A stretch of DNA of 42,249 bases from Gammaproteobacteria bacterium (GTDB lineage: Bacteria > Pseudomonadota > Gammaproteobacteria > Pseudomonadales > Pseudohongiellaceae), in the NCBI GenBank assembly GCA_017853205.1, contig JAFMKB010000020.1, positions 1 to 42,249 on the forward strand, in the 5' to 3' direction. The position numbers and the translations under genes were made by a program. Shown here piece after piece: positions 1-7,874 of the stretch. The notes beneath the pieces were generated by a model, which worked only from the letters and a program-made list of their open reading frames with translations, searched no databases and had not been told where the DNA came from. Within the stretch, counting starts at the first letter, position 1, and the number at the start of each line of letters is the position of its first letter.

Positions 1-1481
1 GCCGCAGCTGATCCTTGGCCTATAAGCGCACCTATCGTCGGTGCGAAGAGGAGCGCGTAAAACAGTGACCCAATCAACACGGCGAAAACTGTGATTGGCA
101 GGTAGCTCATAAACTGACCAGAAACGCCAGGCCAGAACATGATTGGCAGGAATGCGGCGAGTGTTGTTGCAGTTGATGCCATGATCGGCCAAAACATGCG
201 ATCGACAGCAGCCTTATATGCATCAAGGCTGTTTAGACCTTCGGCCATTTTTCTGTCGGCATATTCGACCATAACGATCGCGCCATCGATGAGCATGCCA
301 AGCCCAAGGAGCAGGCCGAAGATCACCATGAAGTTATAGGTGAAGCCAAGAAGACTTATAATTATGAAGGCAAAGAAGAAGGAGAAAGGAACAGCAAGCG
401 TGACGATAAGACCCGAGCGAACGCCGACCGAGGCAATAACGACGATGAGGACGAGAACCATCGCAGTCGCCATGTTACCTTGAAGTCCAAGGTTTTGCTC
501 TAGTACAAGTGGCGCCGTGTTATTGATGTAAGACAGCGTAACCGACGGTGGAAGAGTGGGGCGTATGCGCTCGACCACTGCGTCTATCTGTTCCATCGAC
601 TCGACAAGATTCGCACCCTTTCGTTTATTAACGTTGAGCGAGATAGATGCAGAGCCGTTCGAGTAGGAGTAGCGCGTTGCATCTTTAAATGTGCGTCGCA
701 CTTCCGCGATATCAGATACTGTCAATACGCCGAGATCCGTTGATGCAAGCGGTAGATTAAATAGGTCTTCGGCATTTTCGATAAGGCCGGGCACTTTAAC
801 GGAGAAGCTGCCTTGGCCAGTATCAACTTGGCCGGCTGGAATTAGCCGGTTGTTACTCATTACCGAGTTAACGATCGCGCTATTAGGAATCCCATAGGTT
901 TCGAGTTTCCCCGGATCAATTTCGGCTTCGAGCAGTTCTTCGCGATTACCCACCATCACCGCTTCGAGGATTGGCGGTAAAATCTCGATTTCACGCTGAA
1001 GCTGCTCAGCGACACGTAGCAATACGCGCTCAGGTACGCCTTCGCCACCGATAGCGATCTGAACGACAGGCAGGCCCGCTGCTGAGACTTCCTGCATCAG
1101 TGGTTCTTCGGTGTTGGCTGGGAACTTTGCTTTCGCTCTGTTGACCGCCTCGCGGACATCGCTGAGGGCTGTTTTAGATTCGAACGAGATATCGAATTCT
1201 GTAATGATCGTTGCGGCATTTTCGCTCGAGAATGAGCTGATCTGAGTAATGCCGTCGAGTGATTTTAGCTCAACTTCAGTTGGTTTCGCGAGCAGCCGTT
1301 CCGCGTCCTCCGGTGATATTCCTTCGTGAATAATCGTGGTGATGATTATCGGTACTTCGACATCGGGGTTTAACTCGACCGGAATCGAGAGATAAGAGCC
1401 GAAGCCGGTTAACATGACCGCTACAAAGATGCTCAGCGTCGTGCGCGAGCGTGATACAGCCGTGTCGATATAATTTTTCAT
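1..1481 (-). CDS. RND efflux transporter, AcrB/HAE1-like, partial
   Basis: This is the N-terminal part of an inner-membrane RND pump that exports small molecules using the proton gradient; the left window edge cuts it after about 493 residues, roughly half the usual length near 1,030. It begins MKNYIDTAVSRSRTTLSIF, with a first membrane helix at about residues 13-30, then the periplasmic porter region with the family's typical stretch ELNPDVEVP, then helices 2-6. Helix 4 reads LGMLIDGAIVMVE, so only one acidic residue stands where AcrB has the Asp-Asp pair; other RND subfamilies also vary here. The ATG at 1481 has GGACGG upstream. It lies 74 bases downstream of the adaptor gene on the same strand, so the two probably form one operon. 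Substrate cannot be told, and no outer-membrane TolC-type gene is visible. Confidence 0.93.
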   Translation of the reverse strand, partial: MKNYIDTAVSRSRTTLSIFVAVMLTGFGSYLSIPVELNPDVEVPIIITTIIHEGISPEDAERLLAKPTEVELKSLDGITQISSFSSENAATIITEFDISFESKTALSDVREAVNRAKAKFPANTEEPLMQEVSAAGLPVVQIAIGGEGVPERVLLRVAEQLQREIEILPPILEAVMVGNREELLEAEIDPGKLETYGIPNSAIVNSVMSNNRLIPAGQVDTGQGSFSVKVPGLIENAEDLFNLPLASTDLGVLTVSDIAEVRRTFKDATRYSYSNGSASISLNVNKRKGANLVESMEQIDAVVERIRPTLPPSVTLSYINNTAPLVLEQNLGLQGNMATAMVLVLIVVIASVGVRSGLIVTLAVPFSFFFAFIIISLLGFTYNFMVIFGLLLGLGMLIDGAIVMVEYADRKMAEGLNSLDAYKAAVDRMFWPIMASTATTLAAFLPIMFWPGVSGQFMSYLPITVFAVLIGSLFYALLFAPTIGALIGQGSAA

Positions 1482-1555
1482 CTAGTCCGTCCAGAGTTCA
1501 TTGCTAGTGTGTTGGTGCTCTCTAGTTAATTCTCGCTAGTCTGGCTTTGCCTTTG

Positions 1556-2659
1556 CTAAAAGACTGTTGTGCTATCGACGCGCTGCCCCGGGAACACAAT
1601 TTCTTGGCCTATTGTGACGAGAGTCGCAGTGCCGCTTAGCCCAGTTACCCACACGCCGGAATTCAGTTGATTGCTGCTGTCGCCAATAATAGTGACGCGC
1701 TGGAACTGAACCACGTTATTGCGATCGAGAATCTTGACGCCAATTTCGCCTGTATCGTCGAGCGTGAGTGCTGACGAGGGGATCTGGTGAGCACGCAGGT
1801 CTTGCGCATCGACCAGAAGTTCGGCCGTAATGCCTTCGCGGATGTCGGTGTTGCTGTTATCTACCTCGACCTCAATTCGATAGCTTCGCGAACTGGTGTC
1901 AGCGGCGCGCGCGAGGTAAGAGACATGCCCGGTTACCCGCATGCCGGTGCCTAACTCTGCTTCGACCTGCGAACCAACGGCGAGAGCTGTAATGTTTTGC
2001 TCTGGCACGAGGCCGACCAAAAGCATAGGGCTGTCGTCGAGTACTGAGGCGCAGACAGTGCCGACGCTGAGAAGATCACCTAATTCAACAGTACGGGTCT
2101 CTACTACCCCATCAAAGGGCGCGAGAATTTTCGTGCGAGAGAGCGCTAGCTCGGCTCTAGTTACCGCGGCTTCAGCGGCGGCGACCGCTGCTTTCTGCTG
2201 TGCCACGATTACATCTGATTGCAGGCCGCGTTTTTGCAGGTCTAGTGAGGCGCTGTATTCGAACTGCGCCTGCTCGAGACGGCTGAGAGACTCGTTTAAG
2301 TTAGCGTCTCGGGCATCGATGGCGAGTTCACAAAGAACCTCGCCTTTAGAAACGCGTGTGCCACGTGCGATCGGCTCGCTAACTAATTTCCCAGACTCCT
2401 CTGCTCTAACCATCACATGACGGTACGCCTGTGTTCGGCCGCGTATCCGAATCTGTTGCGTATAGTCTTGCTCATTCACCGTCAGCGTGCGCACGAGAGG
2501 CGTTTCGATACTTTCGCCAACGTTGCTGCCTTCGGGGGCGGCGCTCACGACAACCGCAGGTCCTGCTTCAACGGAAGTACCGACTGGTTCGCGAGGGATA
2601 ATCATCCATGCGACGACAGCGAGAAATATTACGATTGCTACTAGTTGCTGCTTTTTCAA
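1556..2659 (-). CDS. RND efflux periplasmic adaptor (membrane fusion protein)
   Basis: This 367-residue protein should bridge the neighbouring RND pump and an outer-membrane channel. Residues 5-20 form an N-terminal membrane anchor or uncleaved signal (LVAIVIFLAVVAWMI). A biotinyl-lipoyl-like half follows (VMVRAEESGKLVSEPIARGTRV, about 80-105), then an alpha-helical hairpin rich in Ala and Glu (about 115-175), the second lipoyl half (ILAPFDGVVETRTVELGDLL) and a beta-barrel. This is the standard HlyD/AcrA order and length. No lipobox Cys is present, so it is anchored by the helix rather than by lipid. It is the first gene of the two-gene pump operon; upstream is a 365-base divergent intergenic region. 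Confidence 0.93.
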   Translation of the reverse strand: MKKQQLVAIVIFLAVVAWMIIPREPVGTSVEAGPAVVVSAAPEGSNVGESIETPLVRTLTVNEQDYTQQIRIRGRTQAYRHVMVRAEESGKLVSEPIARGTRVSKGEVLCELAIDARDANLNESLSRLEQAQFEYSASLDLQKRGLQSDVIVAQQKAAVAAAEAAVTRAELALSRTKILAPFDGVVETRTVELGDLLSVGTVCASVLDDSPMLLVGLVPEQNITALAVGSQVEAELGTGMRVTGHVSYLARAADTSSRSYRIEVEVDNSNTDIREGITAELLVDAQDLRAHQIPSSALTLDDTGEIGVKILDRNNVVQFQRVTIIGDSSNQLNSGVWVTGLSGTATLVTIGQEIVFPGQRVDSTTVF

Positions 2660-3024
2660 ACCAGCCTCCGATTGCTAGATTGTTGATCTTGTCACCTTGC
2701 CGCAGGCTTAACGGTTGAAAAGTTCACAGTGATAACTTAACAACTACTACGACTTGCTTTGAAAGCCAGATGAACTCCTTGATAAAACATAGGCCGAGGA
2801 TATGAACTGCGGCGCAGTATCACATGGTTTACGCCCAAGTTGGGACGGCTTACTTAGGCAAAGTGTTACGTATTGTAACCCTATCTAGAAGCAATGCAAC
2901 GCTTTAACGCAAGCAGAAGCAGGGGAATGTGGCTCGGCAAAACAGTTGTGGCATGCTAATTTCTCTCGAGATGTTTCACAGCGGCTAGGCCTGCTCAAAA
3001 TAAACGCGTAACGAGGTTGGGAAA
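2660..3024. other. Divergent intergenic region, adaptor gene / SDR gene
   Basis: These 365 bases separate two divergently read genes and must hold the start signals for both. I see no convincing open frame or RNA gene. A short inverted repeat, GTTAC-5 bases-GTAAC at 2865-2879, is operator-like but too short to assign. The SDR gene has a purine-rich GAGG stretch before its ATG. No clear -35/-10 pair could be picked with confidence. Confidence 0.4.
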
Positions 3025-3816
3025 ATGAAAGATTTAAAGGGAAAAGTAGCAATCATTACAGGCTCTAGCAGTGGCGTTGGGGCTGCGACTGCGCGGTTAT
3101 TTGCCAGCCTCGGCTGCCATGTCGTGATTAATTACAATACCAATTCTGCGGGGGCTGAGCAGGTGGTGAAAGATTGCGAAGCGCTGGATGTCGAAACAAT
3201 ATGCTTTGGCGGCAGCGTGGCTCATGACAGCGACTGTGAGGCGATGGTGAAAGCCGCGATCGATAAATGGGGGCGTGTCGATATTCTGGTTAACAACGCG
3301 GGCACTACTAAATTTGTGGACCACAACAATCTTGATGGTCTCAATGCTGAAGATTTTCAGCGTATTTACGGCGTGAATGTCGTTGGCTGCTACCAGATGA
3401 CGCGCGCCGTTCGCGCCGCCATGGAAGCAAATGACGAAGGCGGGGCAATAGTAAATATTGCGTCGACAGCAGCGGTAACGGGCATTGGCAGTAGTATTGC
3501 CTACGCGGCGTCTAAGGGTGCGATGGTAACGATGACACTCTCGCTTGCTCGTGTACTGGGTCCCAAAATACGTATGAACGCAGTATGCCCTGGATTTATA
3601 GAAGGCGATTGGCTGCGCGAAGGACTGGGCGACAAACAGTATGAAGCCGTGAGGGACGCAAACAGACGGGACGCGCCTTTGGGCGTTACTGCTTGCCCTG
3701 ACACCGTTGCCGAGGCGATATTACACTTCGTGACGGGCCCACAGGTCGTTACCGGTGAAACATTAATAGTCGATGGTGGGCGTCATCTCATGTCAACGCC
3801 ACTGGGTCGGCGTTAG
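3025..3816 (+). CDS. SDR family NAD(P)-dependent oxidoreductase
   Basis: This is a classical short-chain dehydrogenase of 263 residues, probably cytosolic, reducing or oxidising a carbonyl/alcohol with NAD(P)(H). The cofactor loop TGSSSGVG is at residues 12-19, the NNAG motif at 90-93, and the catalytic Ser147, Tyr160 and Lys164 (YAASK) are all present. The C-terminal VDGG segment before the end is also typical. The sequence resembles FabG, but it stands alone rather than in a fatty-acid operon, so the substrate is unknown. Length matches the family. It converges with the response-regulator gene, whose end is 35 bases away. Confidence 0.92.
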   Translation: MKDLKGKVAIITGSSSGVGAATARLFASLGCHVVINYNTNSAGAEQVVKDCEALDVETICFGGSVAHDSDCEAMVKAAIDKWGRVDILVNNAGTTKFVDHNNLDGLNAEDFQRIYGVNVVGCYQMTRAVRAAMEANDEGGAIVNIASTAAVTGIGSSIAYAASKGAMVTMTLSLARVLGPKIRMNAVCPGFIEGDWLREGLGDKQYEAVRDANRRDAPLGVTACPDTVAEAILHFVTGPQVVTGETLIVDGGRHLMSTPLGRR

Positions 3817-3851
3817 ACAAGCAGATTGAATTGCTATCATGCTGCCGCGCG

Positions 3852-4406
3852 TTAACTGGCAACAGGGCGCTTCTGCAATTTTCGCTGAAGCGTGCGTCGA
3901 TGCATTTTAAGTTGCCGCGCGGTCTCCGAGACGTTGCCGTCATTTTCGGCTAATACTTTCTGAATATGCTCCCATTCGAGCCGTCTAACCGACATGGGCT
4001 CAAGAGTTGATTCCGCCTTCTCCACTTGCGAAGGCTTCGCCTCATGGTCTTTTGCGAGCAGGGCATTGAGAATGTCGCCGGTATCCGCAGGTTTGGCGAG
4101 GTAATCATCGGCACCCAATTTAATCGCCTCGACTGCCGTTGCGATGCTGGCGTAGCCCGTCAGCATTAGAATACGCATCTCGGGATTGGCCTTACGCAGA
4201 GGCTGGATTAACGACAGCGAGGTATGCCCACCTAGATTAAGATCGAGAATCGCGTAGTCGAAATTACCCTCAGCTATCGCTCGGGCTGCGGCATCTGCAC
4301 TTAGCGTGTGGTTAACGGCATAGCCACGTTGCTCGAGGGCTCTTGCAATCGCCCTTGCAAACACCTCGTCATCTTCGACGAGTAAGAGAGCAGGCTTCAT
4401 AATCAT
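3852..4406 (-). CDS. regA: Response regulator, RegA/PrrA/ActR family
   Basis: This 184-residue DNA-binding regulator is the partner of the adjacent RegB-like kinase. The receiver domain has the acidic pocket Glu11-Asp12-Asp13, the phospho-acceptor Asp55 (YAILDLNLGG), Thr83 and Lys105. After a short linker comes a Fis-type helix-turn-helix at about 145-178 (GNVSETARQLKMHRRTLQRKL), which is the hallmark of the RegA/PrrA/ActR group. It has no sigma-54 AAA+ domain, so it is not NtrC-like. Its start overlaps the kinase stop by four bases (ATGA), showing translational coupling. In other proteobacteria this pair controls respiration, carbon or nitrogen genes in response to redox state; the targets here are unknown. 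Confidence 0.92.
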   Translation of the reverse strand: MIMKPALLLVEDDEVFARAIARALEQRGYAVNHTLSADAAARAIAEGNFDYAILDLNLGGHTSLSLIQPLRKANPEMRILMLTGYASIATAVEAIKLGADDYLAKPADTGDILNALLAKDHEAKPSQVEKAESTLEPMSVRRLEWEHIQKVLAENDGNVSETARQLKMHRRTLQRKLQKRPVAS

Positions 4407-5776
4407 GACCTTGCGCTCAATGAGTCAGCTAACGAACGGCGCTCTATCGGCAAGAGAATACGCGTACGTGCGCCACCGCTGACATTTCTCATTTCGATTG
4501 TGCCACCCAGTCGCTGAATCGAGGCGTTGGCAAGGTAAATTCCTAGCCCCATGCCTTGGTTTCTAACGGAGATAAAAGGTTCGCCGAGGTTCTCCATGAC
4601 TTCGTCCGGAATGCCCGGACCATCGTCAGTGATTATTAGTTCGATCATTTCTGACTCGCGCTGGATTGATGAATCTGCGCCGATTATTTTCGCGCTCACA
4701 CAAACCTCGCTGCGAGCCGCTTTGATGCCATTTTCAATAATATTGATAACGGCGTGCTTTACACTGGGATCTGAAGAAAGTTCTTTTCTATCAGTTTGTG
4801 CTATTTCAAATCTGATTTTTGATGTCGGATGAATGTTGGTTAAATACTCGCGAATATCGTCGACAAAGTCTGAGATCAAACTGTTGCGCGGGACACCCCC
4901 ATCCTCTTTGTGGTAATACCGCGTAAGCTGAGTGAGCGAGTTACGACAGCGGGTAACCTGCTGTCGTAAAATACCGATATCCTCTTTCACTTCTGGAGCT
5001 GCCAGATTTTCCATCGCGATTTCGTCGAGTTCGCCGAGCATAACAGCCATAGTCGAAAGTGGCGTGCCCAACGCGTGCGCAGTACCTGCTGCAAGTGTGC
5101 CTATGGCGATCAGTTGCTCACTGCGTAGGGCCTCCTCTCGAGCGTGAGCAAGGTTAATCTCGCGTACTCTAATTCCCTCTGCCATACGCGTGACAAACGC
5201 GGTGATGAGCGCGGCGCTGACTACAAAAATTACCCACATGCCCACCAAATGAAGTTGGAAGGTCATCTCTTGTCCCTCTGCGCCCATCGTCATTTGTTGA
5301 CCTGAGCTGAGATCTAGCAAGAGGAAAAATGTGTAGATCGCGATGCTACCCGCAGCAAAACTCAGGACCATAAAGCGGGGGAGGATAGTGGCGCTTACTG
5401 CAAGTAGCACTAGTAAGTAAGAGATAAGTGGATTACTGATACCCCCCGTTTGGCTTAGTAGCAAAATGAGCAGGATGACGTCTGCAAGCAAGTGGCCTAA
5501 CAGTTCGAACGCAAGAACCGGGCCGGTGGAGCGGAGTCTCCGAAATCCAATGAATAAACTTACGATGACACCCAGCACTAGTGCCAGCACGACGCCCAGT
5601 GGCACCTCGATGCTGCTGAAAGGAAGCAAAATTGCGAGACCTAAAAGGCCAATGATTGTGACGAAGGCGCGCAGCTGCAGCAGTCGCTGAAGCGCAACGC
5701 GATTCGGTGAGGCGCTTTCCTCAAGCGGGGCCATGAGCGCGCGAAGACTAGACTGCGGCTTGTGTATCGCTACCAT
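4403..5776 (-). CDS. regB: Redox sensor histidine kinase, RegB/PrrB family
   Basis: This is a 457-residue inner-membrane sensor kinase. Five or six hydrophobic helices occupy residues 35-195. The loop GGISNPL (111-117) matches the RegB quinone-binding heptapeptide GGxxNPF except for the last residue. The H-box is GTAHALGTPL with phospho-His234, and Cys277 in TRCRNSL sits where RegB carries its redox-active Cys. The ATP-binding domain has the N-box (INIIENG, Asn349), DDGPGIP (G1) and QGMGLGIYLA (G2). These features together support redox/quinone sensing rather than a generic kinase. It is upstream of and overlaps the regulator gene. The start at MVAIHKP is the first of the frame; the upstream region is shared with a divergent gene. 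Confidence 0.92.
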   Translation of the reverse strand: MVAIHKPQSSLRALMAPLEESASPNRVALQRLLQLRAFVTIIGLLGLAILLPFSSIEVPLGVVLALVLGVIVSLFIGFRRLRSTGPVLAFELLGHLLADVILLILLLSQTGGISNPLISYLLVLLAVSATILPRFMVLSFAAGSIAIYTFFLLLDLSSGQQMTMGAEGQEMTFQLHLVGMWVIFVVSAALITAFVTRMAEGIRVREINLAHAREEALRSEQLIAIGTLAAGTAHALGTPLSTMAVMLGELDEIAMENLAAPEVKEDIGILRQQVTRCRNSLTQLTRYYHKEDGGVPRNSLISDFVDDIREYLTNIHPTSKIRFEIAQTDRKELSSDPSVKHAVINIIENGIKAARSEVCVSAKIIGADSSIQRESEMIELIITDDGPGIPDEVMENLGEPFISVRNQGMGLGIYLANASIQRLGGTIEMRNVSGGARTRILLPIERRSLADSLSARS

Positions 5777-5948
5777 ACTATTGATCCTTCGCCAGGGGCT
5801 TGGGTGATCAGACTCGGTTTTTCCTATTCTAACTTAAGTTAAGCTAAGGGTTTAGCGGGTTCGATCCTAGGCAATTCTGTCTTCGCACGCTATATTCACT
5901 TTCAAATCCTTACCGCGCCCCAAAGCAGCCACAGAAATCGATAACCCT
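5777..5948. promoter_or_regulatory. Divergent promoter region, regB / fusion-protein gene
   Basis: These 172 bases separate the RegBA operon from the divergent gene starting at 5949, so promoters for both should lie here. A perfect 10-base palindrome, AACTTAAGTT, is at 5831-5840 and could be an operator. No clear sigma-70 hexamer pair was recognised. The role is inferred from position only. Confidence 0.35.
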
Positions 5949-7802
5949 ATGACCGAAGACCACTCTCAGGCCTCAGTTAGCCGCCATTTTTTGCTGCGTC
6001 GTGGTCCCTCTAGCTACTACTCGGCGCAAAACCAGGCGCTTGATGAGGCTAAACGTAAAGTGATAGACGCGCTCTTAGGAGGAGTTGAGCGCTCTGTAAA
6101 CAAATATCACTATGGACTTTTTACCGACGACAGGCAGTCACTAGGCGACGCGCAGGGGGCGTTAAGCAGCAAGCTGATTGCACTAGTGTCCGAGCGTGTT
6201 GCTCTAGCCTGCGAGCCGGCAGGGGGAATCGAGTATCGCCTCGGTGTTCAAGGCGCTAGCCTCGCAACCCTTAGCGCGGAATCTTTTCCAGTGGTCTTGC
6301 CGCCCCTGGCTGAGGCAGAAAATCAGCCCTCGATCGAAATCATCTTCGTCGAAGTCTTAAGCGAATCGACAACAAATAGTGAGAACCTCAGCGAAAGTTT
6401 CGACTGCCTGTTAGTCGAGGGCAGTTACCGCAGCATCGATCAATTGGGATTTTTCTCGCGTGCACGTCGGCTTTTGAAATCCGGAGGGGGGTTGGTTTTC
6501 TTCGCTGAATTTTTGCTTGATGACAGTGCCGTCGAACATTCTCCCTTGCCGAATTGGAGCTCGTTGCTACAGCTCGCCGAGAGGCTTAACTTCTCCGTCG
6601 TGGCTGAAGATCATACTCCCAGCGCATTGCGCTCTGTTGATGAATTGGCGCAACTTGCGAGAGAGACGCCGCAGCGTGATATCCAGAATTTCGATGGTGT
6701 AATCGCAGAATTCGAAACTGCGGCTAAGGAACTGTCTTCCGGAAAACGCGCATTTAAGCTTGTCTCTCTAACTAAAGGACAGAGGTCAACTGGGCTCGAT
6801 AGCGAATACGCCGCTGCAGAATACGGCGATCGATCGAGCTTTGAGCCGGCAGCAGTCGCAACGCTTTTCGAGAGCAGCTTTGGGCATGCATTCGATGCTG
6901 AGCTATGGCATTGGAAATATGAACTTGGGGCAGGGCGCTGCGTTGTCGCGCGGGCTAGCGCCGACGGTGATATCGTCGCTCATTACGGCGGTGCGCCTCG
7001 TGATATAAGCTACTTTGGCAGAGAGGCGCTAGCCATTCAGCCCTGTGATGTGATGGTTATGCCAGAGAAGCGCACGCGATACGGCCGCGGCAGTCTATTC
7101 TTTAAAGTTGCCGCTACCTTTCTCGAGCGTGAAATAGGCAATACGGTAGACCATCTTCTGGGATTTGGATTTCCTAACAAGAAGACAATGCGACTTGCTA
7201 TCCGGCTCGGTCTCTATGAGAAAACCGATGATTTTGTCGAACTCAGGCTTCCAGTGTTGCAGTCAACATCAGCAACGCTAGAATCAGAGTGGACGCTCGC
7301 TCGTTTCGATGCTGAGGATCCATCGCAGCGCGCCGACGTGGACGTGTTATGGGAGACTATGCGAGCAGATTTTCGAGACGGAATCATCGGCGTTCGCGAT
7401 TGGGACTACATAAGTTATCGCTATCTGCAGCACCCACATAGTGCCCGCTATGTGTTTCATTGGCTGCGCGATTCGACGAACAAGGCAATGGCGCTGATCG
7501 TGATTAAGCGCGGCGAAGACGCCTGGCTTGTGATGGATATCATTGCGTCGCTAGAGGTGGTTCCACCAGCACTCGCTGCGCTTGAAATGTTTCTGTCCTC
7601 GGATCAAAAAGCAGCGACTCAGGGCCCTTGTGAGATTGCGCTTTGGCTCACCAAGGGCTGGGTAAAGAAGCTCGATATGCCAAATGCGGAGATTCGTGAT
7701 TTGGGCATCGAGATTCCTTGTAATAGTTGGAACCCTGGGCCGCCTGCTGCGTTGCTTTACGGCAAATGGTGGCTGACTGCGGGGGACATGGATTTTCAGT
7801 AG
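5949..7802 (+). CDS. Methyltransferase-like/GNAT-like two-domain protein
   Basis: I do not recognise this 617-residue protein as a named gene. The first 270 residues resemble the back half of a class I SAM-dependent methyltransferase: FDCLLVEGSYRSIDQL, then a helix and LLKSGGGLVFFAEF, which is the usual LLKPGG strand turn. The glycine-rich SAM loop is not obvious in front of it, so this part may be degenerate. From about residue 290 the pattern is that of a GNAT acyltransferase: a W-WKY segment, then VVARASADGDIVAHYGG, a strand ending in VMVMPEKRTRYGRGSLF and GFGFPNKKTMRLAIRLGLYE. The protein is cytosolic, with no signal peptide or membrane helix. It precedes an acyl-CoA synthetase gene by 72 bases, so a role in acyl transfer is possible but only inferred. 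There is no good ribosome binding site at the ATG. Confidence 0.72.
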   Translation: MTEDHSQASVSRHFLLRRGPSSYYSAQNQALDEAKRKVIDALLGGVERSVNKYHYGLFTDDRQSLGDAQGALSSKLIALVSERVALACEPAGGIEYRLGVQGASLATLSAESFPVVLPPLAEAENQPSIEIIFVEVLSESTTNSENLSESFDCLLVEGSYRSIDQLGFFSRARRLLKSGGGLVFFAEFLLDDSAVEHSPLPNWSSLLQLAERLNFSVVAEDHTPSALRSVDELAQLARETPQRDIQNFDGVIAEFETAAKELSSGKRAFKLVSLTKGQRSTGLDSEYAAAEYGDRSSFEPAAVATLFESSFGHAFDAELWHWKYELGAGRCVVARASADGDIVAHYGGAPRDISYFGREALAIQPCDVMVMPEKRTRYGRGSLFFKVAATFLEREIGNTVDHLLGFGFPNKKTMRLAIRLGLYEKTDDFVELRLPVLQSTSATLESEWTLARFDAEDPSQRADVDVLWETMRADFRDGIIGVRDWDYISYRYLQHPHSARYVFHWLRDSTNKAMALIVIKRGEDAWLVMDIIASLEVVPPALAALEMFLSSDQKAATQGPCEIALWLTKGWVKKLDMPNAEIRDLGIEIPCNSWNPGPPAALLYGKWWLTAGDMDFQ

Positions 7803-7874
7803 CAACTACACAGCGCGAAGCTACTGATAGTTTTCGAAGTAAGAAACGGCCGCAGAGACGGCGAGGAGAAAGGG

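Noticed and set aside
1941-2420. 159-codon open frame on the plus strand
   Set aside because: It is opposite the well-supported adaptor gene and has a low-complexity Ser/Ala/Arg composition typical of an antisense frame.
5853-5873. GGTTCGATCC resembling a tRNA T-arm
   Set aside because: The flanks do not form a five-base T stem, and no anticodon or acceptor arms are present.
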